DNA from: Sordariomycetes sp. S80-01Y
Lineage: Eukaryota > Ascomycota > Sordariomycetes
NCBI GenBank assembly: GCA_037042185.1
Contig: JAXQJY010000028.1
Location: 2,108,001-2,172,000 of the forward strand
Direction of reading: 5' to 3'
DNA length: 64,000 nt
The stretch's first letter is position 1; the number at the start of each line of letters is the position of its first letter. The notes under the pieces were generated by a model that made no database searches, was not told the DNA's origin, and saw only the letters and a list, made by a program, of their open reading frames with translations. The translations under genes and the position numbers were made by a program. Shown here one piece after another: positions 11,838-22,472 of this stretch.

Positions 11838-12883
11838 ATGCCTGTCGTTGCGGTTGCCGGTGGAACTGCCAGTATCGGCCGTGCTATTGTAGAAGCAGTG
11901 GTAGCCGATGGGCTTTGGGAAGTTGTTGTTTTCAGTCGCAAGGTATGGCCGTGTAACATTTTCGTACCCAATGTTTTGGTTTTCTAACTTAGTATTGAAA
12001 CAGGCCGAAGCGGGGCTCGAGGAGATCCTTGGCGTACGCATCGTTGCCGTCGACTACTCGGACGTTGATAGCTTGGTGTTGCAGCTCCAAGAGAACAATG
12101 TACACACCCTCATCTCATCTTTAAGCGGTCGATCCCCTCCGGAGAACGAGCTTTCTCTGATTTCAGCTGCTGAACGATCGAAAACCACGGAACGATATAT
12201 CCCGAGCGTGTGGGGGTTCAAATACTCCCGGCAGCTTTCCTGGTTCCCTATCGCAGCAGCCAAGCTACCGTACTTCGAAGCGCTTGATAAGACATCTTTG
12301 GAGTGGACTGTCGTTTCGAACGGATTTTTCCTCGACTACTGGGGTGGCAAAAACATCAAGTCCTACCTGTCCCCAATGACTCTCGTCCTCGACCTACCTG
12401 CGAGGCAGGCCGCTATCCCAGGAACAGGAGACAAGCCCGTCGTTTTCACATACACTGGAGACGTTGCCAGATTCACCGCCAAGCTCTTGACATTACAAAA
12501 GTGGCAGCCTGAGTCGTATTGTATTGGTGACAAGGTCACTTGGAATGAATTTGTGCGTTTTGCGGAAGAGGTCACAGGTGCGTGTTCCAGAACAGTCACT
12601 GCCGTTATTTGCGCTGACTTCTTGATTTCCAGGCGATAAGTTCGACGTCACTTACGACTCACTGGATGTTCTCGAGTCAGGCAGGGTCACCGAGCTCCCG
12701 AGTCATCGAGAAGTCTACGAATACATTCCTAAGGAGGCCCTACAGGATATGCTTGCTCAGTGTGGTCGCCTTTTCGAAGAAAGCGCATTTGATTTCCGGC
12801 CTGAGCAGTCATTGAACGACATCTTCCCCGAGATCAAGCCAATGTCTGTCAAAGAAATGCTTCGTGTTGCAGAAAGTGGTTGA
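11838..12883 (+). CDS. NmrA-like / isoflavone-reductase-like protein 2
   Basis: Atypical SDR of about 309 residues. Exons 11838-11942, 12004-12577 and 12633-12883 with GT-AG introns and preserved frame. The N terminus VAVAGGTASIGRAIVE carries the GGTxxxG dinucleotide loop of the NmrA/PCBER group. It continues with VVFSRK, where Arg usually contacts the NADP phosphate, a RYIPSVWGF segment, and SNGFFLDYWG in the substrate pocket. It has the full NADPH-binding motif that the paralogue at 6394 lacks, so it is the better candidate for a working reductase. The next gene downstream is convergent, so there is no operon-like partner. The substrate is unknown. Confidence 0.85.
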
Positions 12884-13014
12884 GCATGTCGAAACATCAC
12901 GGCGCTGTAGGAATAGGCATCCGCTAGCCTACTGGTTCGGAATCTCGTTTATTTTGCCATACGTCTCTAGGATAGAAGATGTGCGAATGCGGAGCTGCTT
13001 TTTTAGAGGAGTCA

Positions 13015-14334
13015 TCAGAGCTCCGAGCTGTCTCTGGAGTGGAGAAACAAGAATGGCAGAACCCTTCCCATTAGAACGGGGTAGCTCTCTTGGGCAGCCC
13101 TTGTCATGAAACATCCGAGGCTGAAGCCCAGTGAAAGATCCCATGCCACCAAAGAAGATAACAACTGAGATCGATGAGTCACAGATTCGGTGCGAAACAG
13201 TGTAGCAACTGTAGGCGAGTCTGTTGAACTTGACGGGAGCCCGAGCGGTCCCTCATCGGTGTTTGGAAAGGGAACACGAATGTTTAGAGTTCGAGGGTCA
13301 AAGTAGTCGAAGTGTTTGAACTGTGGGAAGTGCAGTGTGATGGCACCATTGACGTGAAGGAAAAGCTTGAATGTTAGTAAGGCGATCCTACGTCAGTTAA
13401 TGGGTGGCACGTTTCCCTGGTAAAATTCATGCACGTACCGTTGGAATTGGTCTTGCACTTCGGGTGATGTGCTCTCTGTATCAATTTTCGATTGTGAGTA
13501 TAGGCCTACACGGCTGCAAAATATGAAAAATTGCCTTGTGTTCATCATGAGCTGCGGGATGAACTCTTTCATCCGATAAGTACAAAGAACTAGCGGGATG
13601 AGAAGGGCTTGAAACCAGGACAGATAATCGGAGCTAAGTCGTGCGCATGCTATGTTTTCCTCTAGATCATCGTGCTAGGCTCTCAAGTTATTATGCCGAC
13701 TTTTCTGCTCGGAAGTGAACCCATATACGAGACTTACGAGTTTTCTGTTGATGACCTGGAGTAATTCCTCGTGCCTAGCCCTTACTTCACTTCTGTGCTC
13801 AGGGGTGTCCGCCATCATCGAGCCCGCTACGTGAACGGCGTCCAAGAGTTCCGGCGGTTGAGGGTGATCCGAGAAGGTCTGTCGGTTCAAGACTGGCCAA
13901 TGGGGGTGGAATTGGTCAAAGTACAAATCAGTAAGGAAATCGCGTGATCCGGTCTGGTCGTGGACAACAGACGTAGCGATTATGTCCGCCTTGTTTCGGG
14001 ATTCTGTGTGAGATTTCGCGTCGCGAGTCCTCGTCTCCCCATTCTTGACGGTAGCATCTTCGACAGTGTCACTGATGCCTTGGGGTCGCTCCTTTTGCGA
14101 CTGACCGTGGCTGAGGGCCAAGTGTCTACTCAGTATATCTCTGAGAGAGGGCACGTCAGCCATAGTCCGATTTAAACTCGCATCATCAGCTAACCTCCTT
14201 TTGAACGAAGAAGCACATAAGTGACAGCCGAACGGTCGATCAACAGCGTGGTCCTTCTCGTGGCGAGTAAGGTGCTCTTTACGTATGTAAGACTTGGCGC
14301 AGTCGGTATATCGGCATTTGAATCGCGTAGCCAT
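13015..14334 (-). CDS. C2H2 zinc-finger transcription factor with fungal-specific domain
   Basis: DNA-binding regulator of about 378 residues. Exons 14334-14195, 14140-13738, 13659-13439 and 13387-13015. Two C2H2 fingers lie at the N terminus: CRYTDCAKSYIRKEHLTRHEKDH, then a second finger completed only after splicing (CHLCASSFKRR joined to DILSRHLALSH), which confirms the first intron. A linker leads into FDQFHPHWPVLNRQTF, the hallmark start of the fungal_trans domain, followed by an SWFQALLIPLVLC helix. The C-terminal part is shorter than in most relatives, so another intron near 13150-13200 or a truncation is possible. A Met 20 codons upstream (14394) is an alternative start; 14334 puts the finger directly behind the N terminus. 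Targets are unknown. Confidence 0.75.
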
Positions 14335-14731
14335 TCTGTATCCCCTGGAAAATTGAAGTATCGTAGCTTCAAATGTTTGAAGGTATCCGGGCACTCAGCC
14401 ATCTCGATTGTGCAATGTGGGATAAAATGTGGGATGAGTGCATCTGCTGACTATTAGCCTGGCCCTAGGCTACATTAGGTGTACGGCGCCCCACCGCTTT
14501 TGCATTGGATCAACGGCGATGAGACGACCAAGAAAAGGTTGTGATTGACCTGACGAATGATGATGTGTATGGCTAAGTAGGACAAGCAGGAACAGGGTTT
14601 GCTTGGTGAGGAGCCCCATGTACACGAAGTAAGACCTGGGTTGATACCTTGTTTTCTATCTAACGATTTTCATAACCCAACTCTAGAATATCTAGGTCTC
14701 ATCGATCCCCCATTGACTCCAGGCCCTGCGC

Positions 14732-15257
14732 TTACCGCGGGCCGTCGCAATAGGAGCGACCATCGCAGAGATCACAGCCGTCGTCGCAGTTATAGAAAAG
14801 GTCGGACAAGCAAGACTCAAAACCAGTGCAGTTGAGTAAGCACGAGCCGTTGGCGCTCCACGTGCAGCACCAGGACGAGGCTTTGAAGTTCTGGGAGGTC
14901 AACTCCGCCTCGTAGTTGGCATCTGATCCGATGGAAAATCGAGCATTAGCATGGAATTTTTTCTCGTCCAAGGCAGAAGCATATGGGAAACTGACTGCTG
15001 TTCCAGACTTTGCCATAGCGGCCATTTCCCCAAATCTCAGCGCCGTAACGGCCACATTCGACTCTGAAATGGTCCTCATTGTCGGAGAAGAACTCGCTGG
15101 TGGTGTCAAAGCAGACTTCCTCGTCGTTATCGAATATTTGAATGCCTATGGCGTCATTGGCCAGTGGGTTAGACTGAAGCCATGTGTGCACTTTCAAACA
15201 ACCCAGTGCGGTTGGCATCACAGCACCGAGGAGAGTTGCGGCGGCGAGCAGCTTCAT
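14732..15257 (-). CDS. Small secreted cysteine-rich protein
   Basis: Unrecognised family, about 150 residues. Exons 15257-14996 and 14922-14732; the 73-bp intron starts GTCAGT, has GCTAATG near its end and finishes CAG, and splicing restores one frame (KVWNSNANYEAEL). The start MKLLAAATLLGAVMPTALG is a clean signal peptide with cleavage before Cys or Leu; the upstream ATG at 15320 would bury it. The mature protein has about twelve Cys, most of them in the last 50 residues (WCCTW, CLLNC, CDDGCDLCDG, YCDG), suggesting a disulfide-locked fold with an acidic tail. Size, secretion and Cys content fit an effector-like or surface-active protein; function is not assigned. Confidence 0.8.
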
Positions 15258-15371
15258 GACAACGGCAATAAGAGTAAGCTCAAGAGGTATAAAGTGCTTG
15301 TGAGGTAGAGATATTATCAAAGTAGATATTGTTGAAGCTCAAATGGTTATAATTACAGGCAGGAGGATTGG

Positions 15372-15381
15372 GTTTTTATAC
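15372..15381 (-). promoter_or_regulatory. TATA box of the secreted Cys-rich protein gene
   Basis: On the minus strand GGGTATAAAAACCC lies about 115 bp upstream of the start at 15257, and is itself a near-palindrome around the TATA element. Confidence 0.5.
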
Positions 15382-15439
15382 CCTTCGTGATCTTGTCTAC
15401 GAATTAAGCTGGTCGAGCAGCCAAGACGTACTCCAAATC

Positions 15440-16650
15440 TCTGCATAATAAGGCGTGTTATCATTACACTTCTTGACGTAGGTAATAGGCTTTACTACTA
15501 CTTGATTAGCGCCAATGTTTGCTGTGCCCCTTTTTGGGTCTTGCCCACATACTTGGCTGACGTATGCAGGCTATTAGAACTATCTTTATTTATGTAGACA
15601 TAGTCGCGATGAGAAGTTGTGGTGGCGACACCTGGTAGGATATCTACACCTAGCCCCACCCACATAGATAGGCCAAGACAGACAATGACGCATAGGTTGG
15701 GGGCCAGCACGAAGAACGACTTGAGCTCCGACCCTCGAATGTCTAGCGACGCTAAGTTAGCGCGTAAGTTTCCTCTCGTGAGTAGTGTTGTGTCGAGCTG
15801 ATAGCTTTCCTTCCTCGGTTATCGGTATTGCCTGTGTAGCTGTCCGCAGGACTGGGCCGCCTATACTAGAGTGTAACGCCTCGCTGACTGAGTCTGATTC
15901 GAGCGGGCGTGCAGCGCGAGCCTCGGAGGCGTTAGGCTTGCGGTTTCCACCTTGCTTGTCGCTAGTCGTGTAGCCAAACCGCTGTATTTCGGGCGTCCGC
16001 AAAGCTAGCTGGTCTGCCAGAGTGGCTGCGCGGACTCTTGTTTCCTGCTTGCCTGCCTGGGCGAGCGGTCCAGCGAGCGGCTTGGCGTTGAGCCGTGCCG
16101 TTGGAGGACATATATCGGGAAAGCTTCCTGATGTGGAAGCCCATAGCTCTTGCATTACTGCGGTAGCGGCGGCGGCGGCAGGCGATGACCAGCTTGAAAG
16201 TCGCTTCTACTTCGGCCTCTGTGGGCTTGTTATTGCTTCCTTTGAAATAGCCTAAAAGTGTTTGATATATGAATAGACCTTAGAAAGGAGTTACGACATG
16301 TCTTAAGCTCGCGGCGTATACCTTGAGGATATGGTTATCCTGGGAGAAGGTACGTAGGGCGGTGATGAATATTTCGATGGCAAGAATCTTATGATAGATA
16401 GTGTCTTGCCCGCTCTCGCTAAACGACAAGAGATAGTATTAAACTCGAACGCTGCGACGATAGTGGCGGTGTCTGCGCTGTAAAACTTGGGGTAATGGAG
16501 CTCCAGCGTCCGCACGTTGTCCATGTGATCTTCGCAGTAAAGGTCCGGGAGATAGATGTAATACCCCGTAAGCGGGGCGGGACAGCTCTCTCTCGGACTG
16601 CACTTCGTATCGATAGCCTCAACAAGGTTCAATCAACCAGAGTAATTTCC
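15440..16650. other. Unassigned decayed region
   Basis: One minus-strand frame stays open for about 130 codons (15757-16155) and another for about 110 (16303-16632). Neither has a start context, a domain or an intron structure I recognise. Composition changes abruptly: GC-rich in 15900-16150 and AT-rich on both sides. It most resembles an eroded mobile element or gene remnant, but no terminal repeats or family motifs were found. Confidence 0.35.
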
Positions 16651-16699
16651 TCGAATGCAGAGCAGCAAAGCGAGTAGACCATAGCTGGTCTGTCAGTCA

Positions 16700-17428
16700 A
16701 TGCAATGTGAGGCAAGTCGAGGGCGCTTATACCAGGTAGTTATGCCAGAGGCTTCAGAAGCGCAGAATACCAGAACGGTTGTACTTTTGCAAACCGGCTC
16801 TGCGGTATCGATGCCCTGGCTTGATCATGTTGACTCGGTCCTGTGGCCCTGGTATGGAGGCAACACGGCCGGCAATGCCATTGCCGACGTAATTTACGGG
16901 ATGGTAAGCCCCTCGGGGAGATTACCTGTTACTTTTCCGAGCCGTAAGCTTGACATTGCCGCCAATTTGAACTTCCGGTCGACCAGAACTAAGACTTACT
17001 ATGAAGAAGGTATATGGGTTGACTATCGGCACTTCAACGCCCGCGGAAGCAAACCGCTGTACCCCTTTGGGCATGGACTTCCATACACCTCCTTCGATTA
17101 TGCTGCTCTCAAAGTCTCGCCATCGGAAACTACTTACCCTGGCACATGGCACATTGACGCCTCAGTCAAGGTGACCAACACCGGTGCGTCATCTGGCTCG
17201 CACTCGGTCCATTTCTCACCTAGCCCGCCATCCCCGACGTCTAACTCGCTTCTGCACCCTTCAGTCACACTGCAAGCGTTCGACAAAGACCAAGATTCTC
17301 ACCCCGAGAGACGCGGAGGTTATCACAGTGAAGATGGACGAGTGTAAGTTTCTAGATCCTCGTTGATGAATGAGCACGCTATACTGATACTATCGACAGA
17401 CGATCAAATGAGCTGGCGCTTATCTTGA
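16700..17428 (+). pseudogene. GH3 beta-glucosidase fragment (C-terminal part only)
   Basis: The readable protein covers only the GH3 C-terminal domain and the start of the fibronectin-III-like domain: VVLLQTGSAVSMPWL, WYGGNTAGNAIADV, SGRLPVTFP, YEEGIWVDYRHF, PLYPFGHGLPYTSF. The N-terminal TIM barrel with the nucleophile aspartate (SDW region) is absent, and upstream DNA shows no trace of it. Near 17285 the homology passes to another frame (KTKILTPRDAEVITV), so there is a frameshift. A possible terminal intron (17346-17399) leads to a stop at 17428. An intact relative would be about 700-850 residues. It sits in the decayed zone next to the broken methyltransferase, suggesting local gene loss. 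Confidence 0.85.
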
Positions 17429-18348
17429 AAAGAACCACCGCAACAGTACCTCATGGACAAGGTGAATGGTGTTATCTTATTCACATTCGTGTATCTGTCT
17501 CAGCCCATGAACAAATTTTCAAAAGATGCCCGTGTACTTGACTTCCTGTGATGACCCCTCTTTTCCTGAAGACCCTGGACTGTATCTCATTGAATTCACG
17601 CGGATTCTCGTTCTTTAAGGGTTGCGCTGTATCACAGAATCTTAGGTAACCATGAGCATATTTGAGGCTGTTGCTAGTGGGATGTTACCAATCTCTCCAC
17701 ATCCCTCCGGACATTCGAATGTTTCTTGTTCGGAATGCAGCTTCTGCCTGATTCGACCGCCGGGTATAGTTCCCCTTTTTGGAATCCATGCTAGCGCGAC
17801 CCCGTTCTCGTAGTGATCGCCTAGCTGCTGTGACTATTGATTTTCACCACTGTCGTAGGTAAATACGTATTGACTATATTTGAGTTCCAGTGCGTTGCAA
17901 TAAGCTTAAACCTTCCGTAACGTATTGTGAGCCCCACAACGGGCGGTCCCTGGATCACCAAAGGAAACTGTCCGACCTCGTCTCGTTTCTTGCGCGCAGG
18001 GGAGCCACTCCGTAATGCTTTACGTAAGTTGCGATCTTTAATCCCCCCGCAAGTCTGGCGAATCTGCAAAAGACGCTTGCTATGTTGGTGAATTCGTCAG
18101 CAGCGGAGTTGCGTTGATCTAGCACGGCGCGGAAACAAGGCCAAATCCGCAATAAGACCACAAGTTAGTCTAGTCAAACGATATATAAAGCCTTCTCGGC
18201 TCAAGTAAAGGATGTCACAATATTTTCAACTAGACATCTTGGCTCCTCCACACACGTCTCCTACACAACTACGTGCCAGTACATCGGGACATCTGCATTT
18301 GCCTTTTCAGATATTTGTGCCGAATACTCAGAGTCATAAACAGCCCCG
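17429..18348. other. AT-rich intergenic region with a TATA box for the methyltransferase
   Basis: No gene seen. TATATAAA at 18182-18189 lies about 160 bp upstream of the methyltransferase start and is the only recognisable element. Confidence 0.4.
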
Positions 18349-19158
18349 ATGGGTCACATGGACTTTGACCAAGGGGCAGCCGACTACCAGAAGCTTTCCG
18401 AGCATGTCAACAAGCAGATAATCAAGGAGGCGCTGCGTTGCGTCCCCGAAGCGCCTTCCGATGGCCGCATCCTCGATCTGGCGTGTGGGGGCGGTGTAGC
18501 TACTCAAGCATTCACGGAAACCATTGAGACTGGAGGAATCGCATCCCAGGGGCCGGAGATTCTAGGCCTCGATATCTCGAGCCGTATGGTCCAACTTTAT
18601 CAAGCTAGAGCGGACGCAAACAAGTGGACGAAGGTGTCCGCGAGAGTGCAGGATTGCCAGGTTCTCCAAGGAGTGGAAGATGAGGCGTTTGACCTTGTGA
18701 TCATGAGCTTCGGAATCATATTCATTCCAGATGCACCAGCTTGCGCTCGAGAGATACGACGTGTGTTGAACCCTGGCGGCCGTGCACTGTTTACAACATG
18801 GAAGAAGAACGGACTAGCAGATCTTGTGGCGCGCGCCACACAGGTTGTTAACAAGGAAGCGCAGAGTTTGCCAACACGATCTGGCTGGGACACCAAAGAT
18901 AAGATCATATCGGTTCTGGAACAGGGAGGGTTTGACAAGAAGAATATTGAGGTCACTGCCATCTCGAAATCCTGGACCAGCACCGGCGCAGACGGTATCG
19001 TAGAGTCGTTGGTGGCACCTTTCTGAAACCCTCTCAAAGACGACACACATGAATCTCGGGGAAGATGGGCGAGCGCTCTAGCGAGTCAGCTGAGTCAGGA
19101 AGAGAACGAATCCGGGACCGTCAATATGATGCCGTGGATCTCAGTAGCACAAAAGTAG
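18349..19158 (+). pseudogene. SAM-dependent class I methyltransferase with a premature in-frame stop
   Basis: The open frame 18349-19026 encodes 225 residues with the class I Rossmann core: motif I ILDLACGGGVATQAF, motif II region ILGLDISSRMV, acidic DEAFDLVIMSFG, and LNPGGRALFTTWKK. This matches the Methyltransf_11/25 group of small-molecule methyltransferases. The frame meets TGA at 19024-19026. Beyond it the same frame stays open for 43 codons to TAG at 19158, and the extension (WASALASQLSQEE, then VNMMPWISVAQK) is what relatives carry as their last helix and final beta-strand. The stop therefore probably truncates a formerly full-length protein of about 269 residues; a CGA-to-TGA change would explain it. 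Programmed read-through or a base-call error are the alternatives. The gene lies in a decayed stretch. Confidence 0.7.
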
Positions 19159-19669
19159 CTGTTACAACTGACGATAATATTGTAACGCTAGGAACAGGCG
19201 AATTCCAGTACTTGACCTTATAAATCCACGCAGTGTTGTGTGTATAAGAGGTTCGTAAATATAAATGAAATAGCTAACAGGAATTGCAAAAAGACGTTGG
19301 TAATTGTAGTAATCTTCCCCTTGAGACTTATTTTTCACATAATTTTTAATATTAGGAAGACGCACTTCCTCGAGTTTTCAAATCGATTGTATTCTCATAC
19401 TACATTTATTCCAGCTTTGTATCTTCGACATCTTGGGTACTTATAGATTATATTATCAAAGATACATATTGAAATATTTGAGACCGTCGTTGTGTACTTC
19501 ATGGTGATATATTTTACTCGGCAAAGAAAATGTATTTACAAAATTAGCAAAATCATTCATCGGAAATGAATATCGCCATTAACTAGTACCGAAGACTCTG
19601 CAGTACGCTGAAAATCCATCTTATAAGCTCGTTCACATATGTTGCTTCACCACACAACGTCGGCGGCTT
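19159..19669. other. AT-rich intergenic spacer
   Basis: Strongly AT-rich, with no open frame of note, between the broken methyltransferase and BVMO 2 (3' side). It marks the left border of the catabolic-looking cluster. Confidence 0.5.
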
Positions 19670-21561
19670 CTATAACTTCGACTGGGCCTGCTGCTGCTCA
19701 GACTCATCACCCTTGTACCCACTAAAGCTCACCCCCTTCTGCTGCATGACCGTGCCGCTCTTGCTGATGAGCTTCCTCTTGCCGCCCGTCGTCAGGGGCG
19801 GATCGTCGTCGTACTCGCGGATGTAGTAGCCGAGATCGGCCGTGGGGTCCAGCTCCGTCTGGCTGTACCCGTTGCCCAGGAAGGCGAAGCGGTTGCCCGC
19901 GTACTTGATGTCGAAATCGTCGAAGCGCACATCCCGCATGAACTCGAGGTAGTGAAGCGCAGACCCGGGCCACAGGGCCAGGATCGGCCCGTCGGGGCGC
20001 CCCTTGTACCAGGAGCGGCACGAGTCGGCCCATACGGTGCCCTTCATGAACCAGTCCTTGTACTCGATGAAGTCGCGGACGGCCTCTTCTTTGGGGGCGA
20101 ACTGCGTGATGTTGCTCGTCTGGTAGCGATCGATCATCTTGCACATGTAGTCGGCCTGGGCTTCGATCGCGCAGAGAACCGGTCCGTTGCCGATGGGGCA
20201 GTTGGGGCCGAGGAAAATGAGGTAGTTGGGGAACTCGGACGCGGCGAGACCCATGTAGGACTCGGGGTCGACAGACCACTTGTCCTGGAGATTCTTCCCT
20301 GAAGGGTTGATGACGGGGAAGCGAGGCTTGAAGGTTGTATCAAAACCGGTGGCGCAGATCAACACGTCGACGGGGTATTCTTGGCCATTATCGCACAGAG
20401 GGCCACGCTCTGTGACGGAGTTGATCTCTCCGTAGACGACCTCCACGTTCGGCTTGGTCAGAGACTCGAGATAGTTAACGCCAGGTGTCAGTCTCCGGCA
20501 ACCGACGCTCCAGTCAGGGATGAGCTTCTCCTCGAGGTACTTGTCGCCGAGCTTCTCCTTCATCTGCTCCATCATGTACGCGTGGGTATCTCGGTTGACT
20601 TGGTTGTTCTTCAGGAAAATGCCAAACTGTCCGTTCAGACCGGACTCGATATCTTTTCGGTACTCGGTCAAGGCGCCTGGCCTGTTAACGAAGGTCTCGA
20701 CTTCTTCGTTGGAGAATTGATGTTGCTCCAGACCCTGCACGGGAGACACCCATGTGGGCTCGCGGATGAAGTTGATGACCTTGCCGCACTTTTCGCGGAT
20801 GGCAGGCAGAACTTGGATACCGGACGATCTATCAGAGGTCAGTCAGAGTCAGCGATAGATGGACCAATATCTAACTTACCCGTTTCCGATCAGGCCCACT
20901 GTCTTTCCTTCTAACGACACAGAGTCGTCCCAGTTGGCTGTGTGCAGCAACGTGCCCTTGTACTTGTCGAGACCAGGGATCGCTGGCCACTTCCAGTTGT
21001 TGAGAATACCGCTGGCGTTGACGAGGATATCGCAGTGGTCGCTGATCACCGTGCCGGTCTTGCTGTCCTTGACCTTGACATCGTACCCGCCTGTTGTCTG
21101 GTTCCAGTACGACCCGATAACTTGGTGATTTGTCTTGATGTAGCTCTTCAGGCCGTACTTGTTGGCAAAGCCATCGAAGTACTCGAAGATCTCCTTCGCG
21201 GGAGGATACACGGCCGACCAGTCAAGCTTGGGCTCGAAACTCCAGGTGTAGTTGTGTGATGGAACGTCGCAGGCACATCTAACACCAATCAGTATCGTCC
21301 GAGGACGAAAATATGGATGGCAGCTTACCCGGGATACTTGTTCTCGTACCATGTTCCTGCAACCTCGGGGTTCTTCTCGTAGACCTGCAGGCTGAAGTTC
21401 TGGAAATGCTTCTGCAGCTTGTACGCCATCAGCAGACCTGAGGCACCGGCACCGACGCAGATGATCCGCACGTGCCTCTCAGCGTGGAGAGGCCCAGCTA
21501 GCCGCTTGCTGGCATCCTGGCTGCCGGGGCTGGTGGTGTTTGGTACTAGGAAGTCCGCCAT
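19670..21561 (-). CDS. Peroxisomal-type Baeyer-Villiger monooxygenase 2 (ends SKL)
   Basis: FAD/NADPH monooxygenase of about 596 residues. Exons 21561-21329, 21278-20880 and 20828-19670, all with GT-AG introns and conserved frame. Features in order: GAGASG FAD motif, VAGTWYENKYPG, a BVMO fingerprint with Tyr for Phe (YKGTLLHTANWDD), the second Rossmann motif GNGSSG spanning the second intron, and the CATGFDTTF segment. The last residues AQSKL end in a canonical PTS1, predicting import into peroxisomes, unusual for a BVMO. It opens a run of CoA-linked catabolic genes (ligase, SDR, ALDH, ACAD), suggesting it converts a ketone to an ester or lactone that is then degraded. The start at 21561 is chosen over 21606 because it leads directly to family homology. 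Confidence 0.92.
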
Positions 21562-22472
21562 TGCGTGGGATGTGACGAGGAAGCAGCAACGGGAAATGGG
21601 TATCAAGGGGTATGAACGGCGAAAACAAATATCGAAGAAACCCTTGGGATCAACAAAGTCCTTTTAAAAGAGGCTTGGGATGTTGGGCATCCGAAAAGTC
21701 CGTGTTCCGAATAGCCTCTCCAGGGATCTCGTCTCTCAGCCCATCCCCAGAAACGAGGGGAAAGCTCCCCAACAGCTAGAAAGGCAACAGCATCTCGATA
21801 ATCATTGGGCCAGATCCCCAGAAAACTCATGGATGTGGAGTGCTGGCGAGTGTTCATGAGTCAATCGCCTCAGGCTACACCATGTCTAACATGACTCGCG
21901 AAGCTGAGACCGCGATAGACCGTGTGATTACCAGAGAAGGGGGTGCTGCCCCGTAAGTCTGCCGACTCACGAAACGAGGGACGCGTGCAGCTGCATGACG
22001 CCAAAAGGTCGACTGGACGATCGAGTGTGGGGGAGAGAAGCGCACCCGCGGGGGGCCAATGATTCAGCAGTGCGCTAATCCTGCTGGGGTCGTGGACGAT
22101 GGGGTCGTTGGACAGGGGGTTTCTCCAGTTGACTAGCGAGACGGCGGGTAAGGACAGCCGGCGTTGATGGAGCCCGTTGGCTTTGGTGGGCGGCTGGGCG
22201 CATCTGGAACGAGCTGCGACAAAGTCTGGATTTCTCAGCGATGCGGTGGTGTGAGAAATGGCTTGCGGCGAAGGTGGTGTGTGCACAGATGGAGCTTTTA
22301 CATTGAATATCACGATCTGGATCGTGGCCACGTTGTAAGGTCTTAGTGCTGTGTCACTTGATGAACTCTCATCAATTGCTGCGATTAAGACCCGACATTT
22401 ACAGACATCTGAGCTCAATTGGCCCTATTGGTTCTCATGCTAATCTGCATCTAGCACAGCTGACCAGTGCAT
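21562..22472. promoter_or_regulatory. Upstream region of BVMO 2
   Basis: About 0.9 kb between the BVMO 2 start and the ligase stop codon; no gene was recognised. A GGGGTA element at 21607-21612 lies in the likely leader and resembles sites in the ligase/SDR promoter and upstream of the ALDH. Confidence 0.4.
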
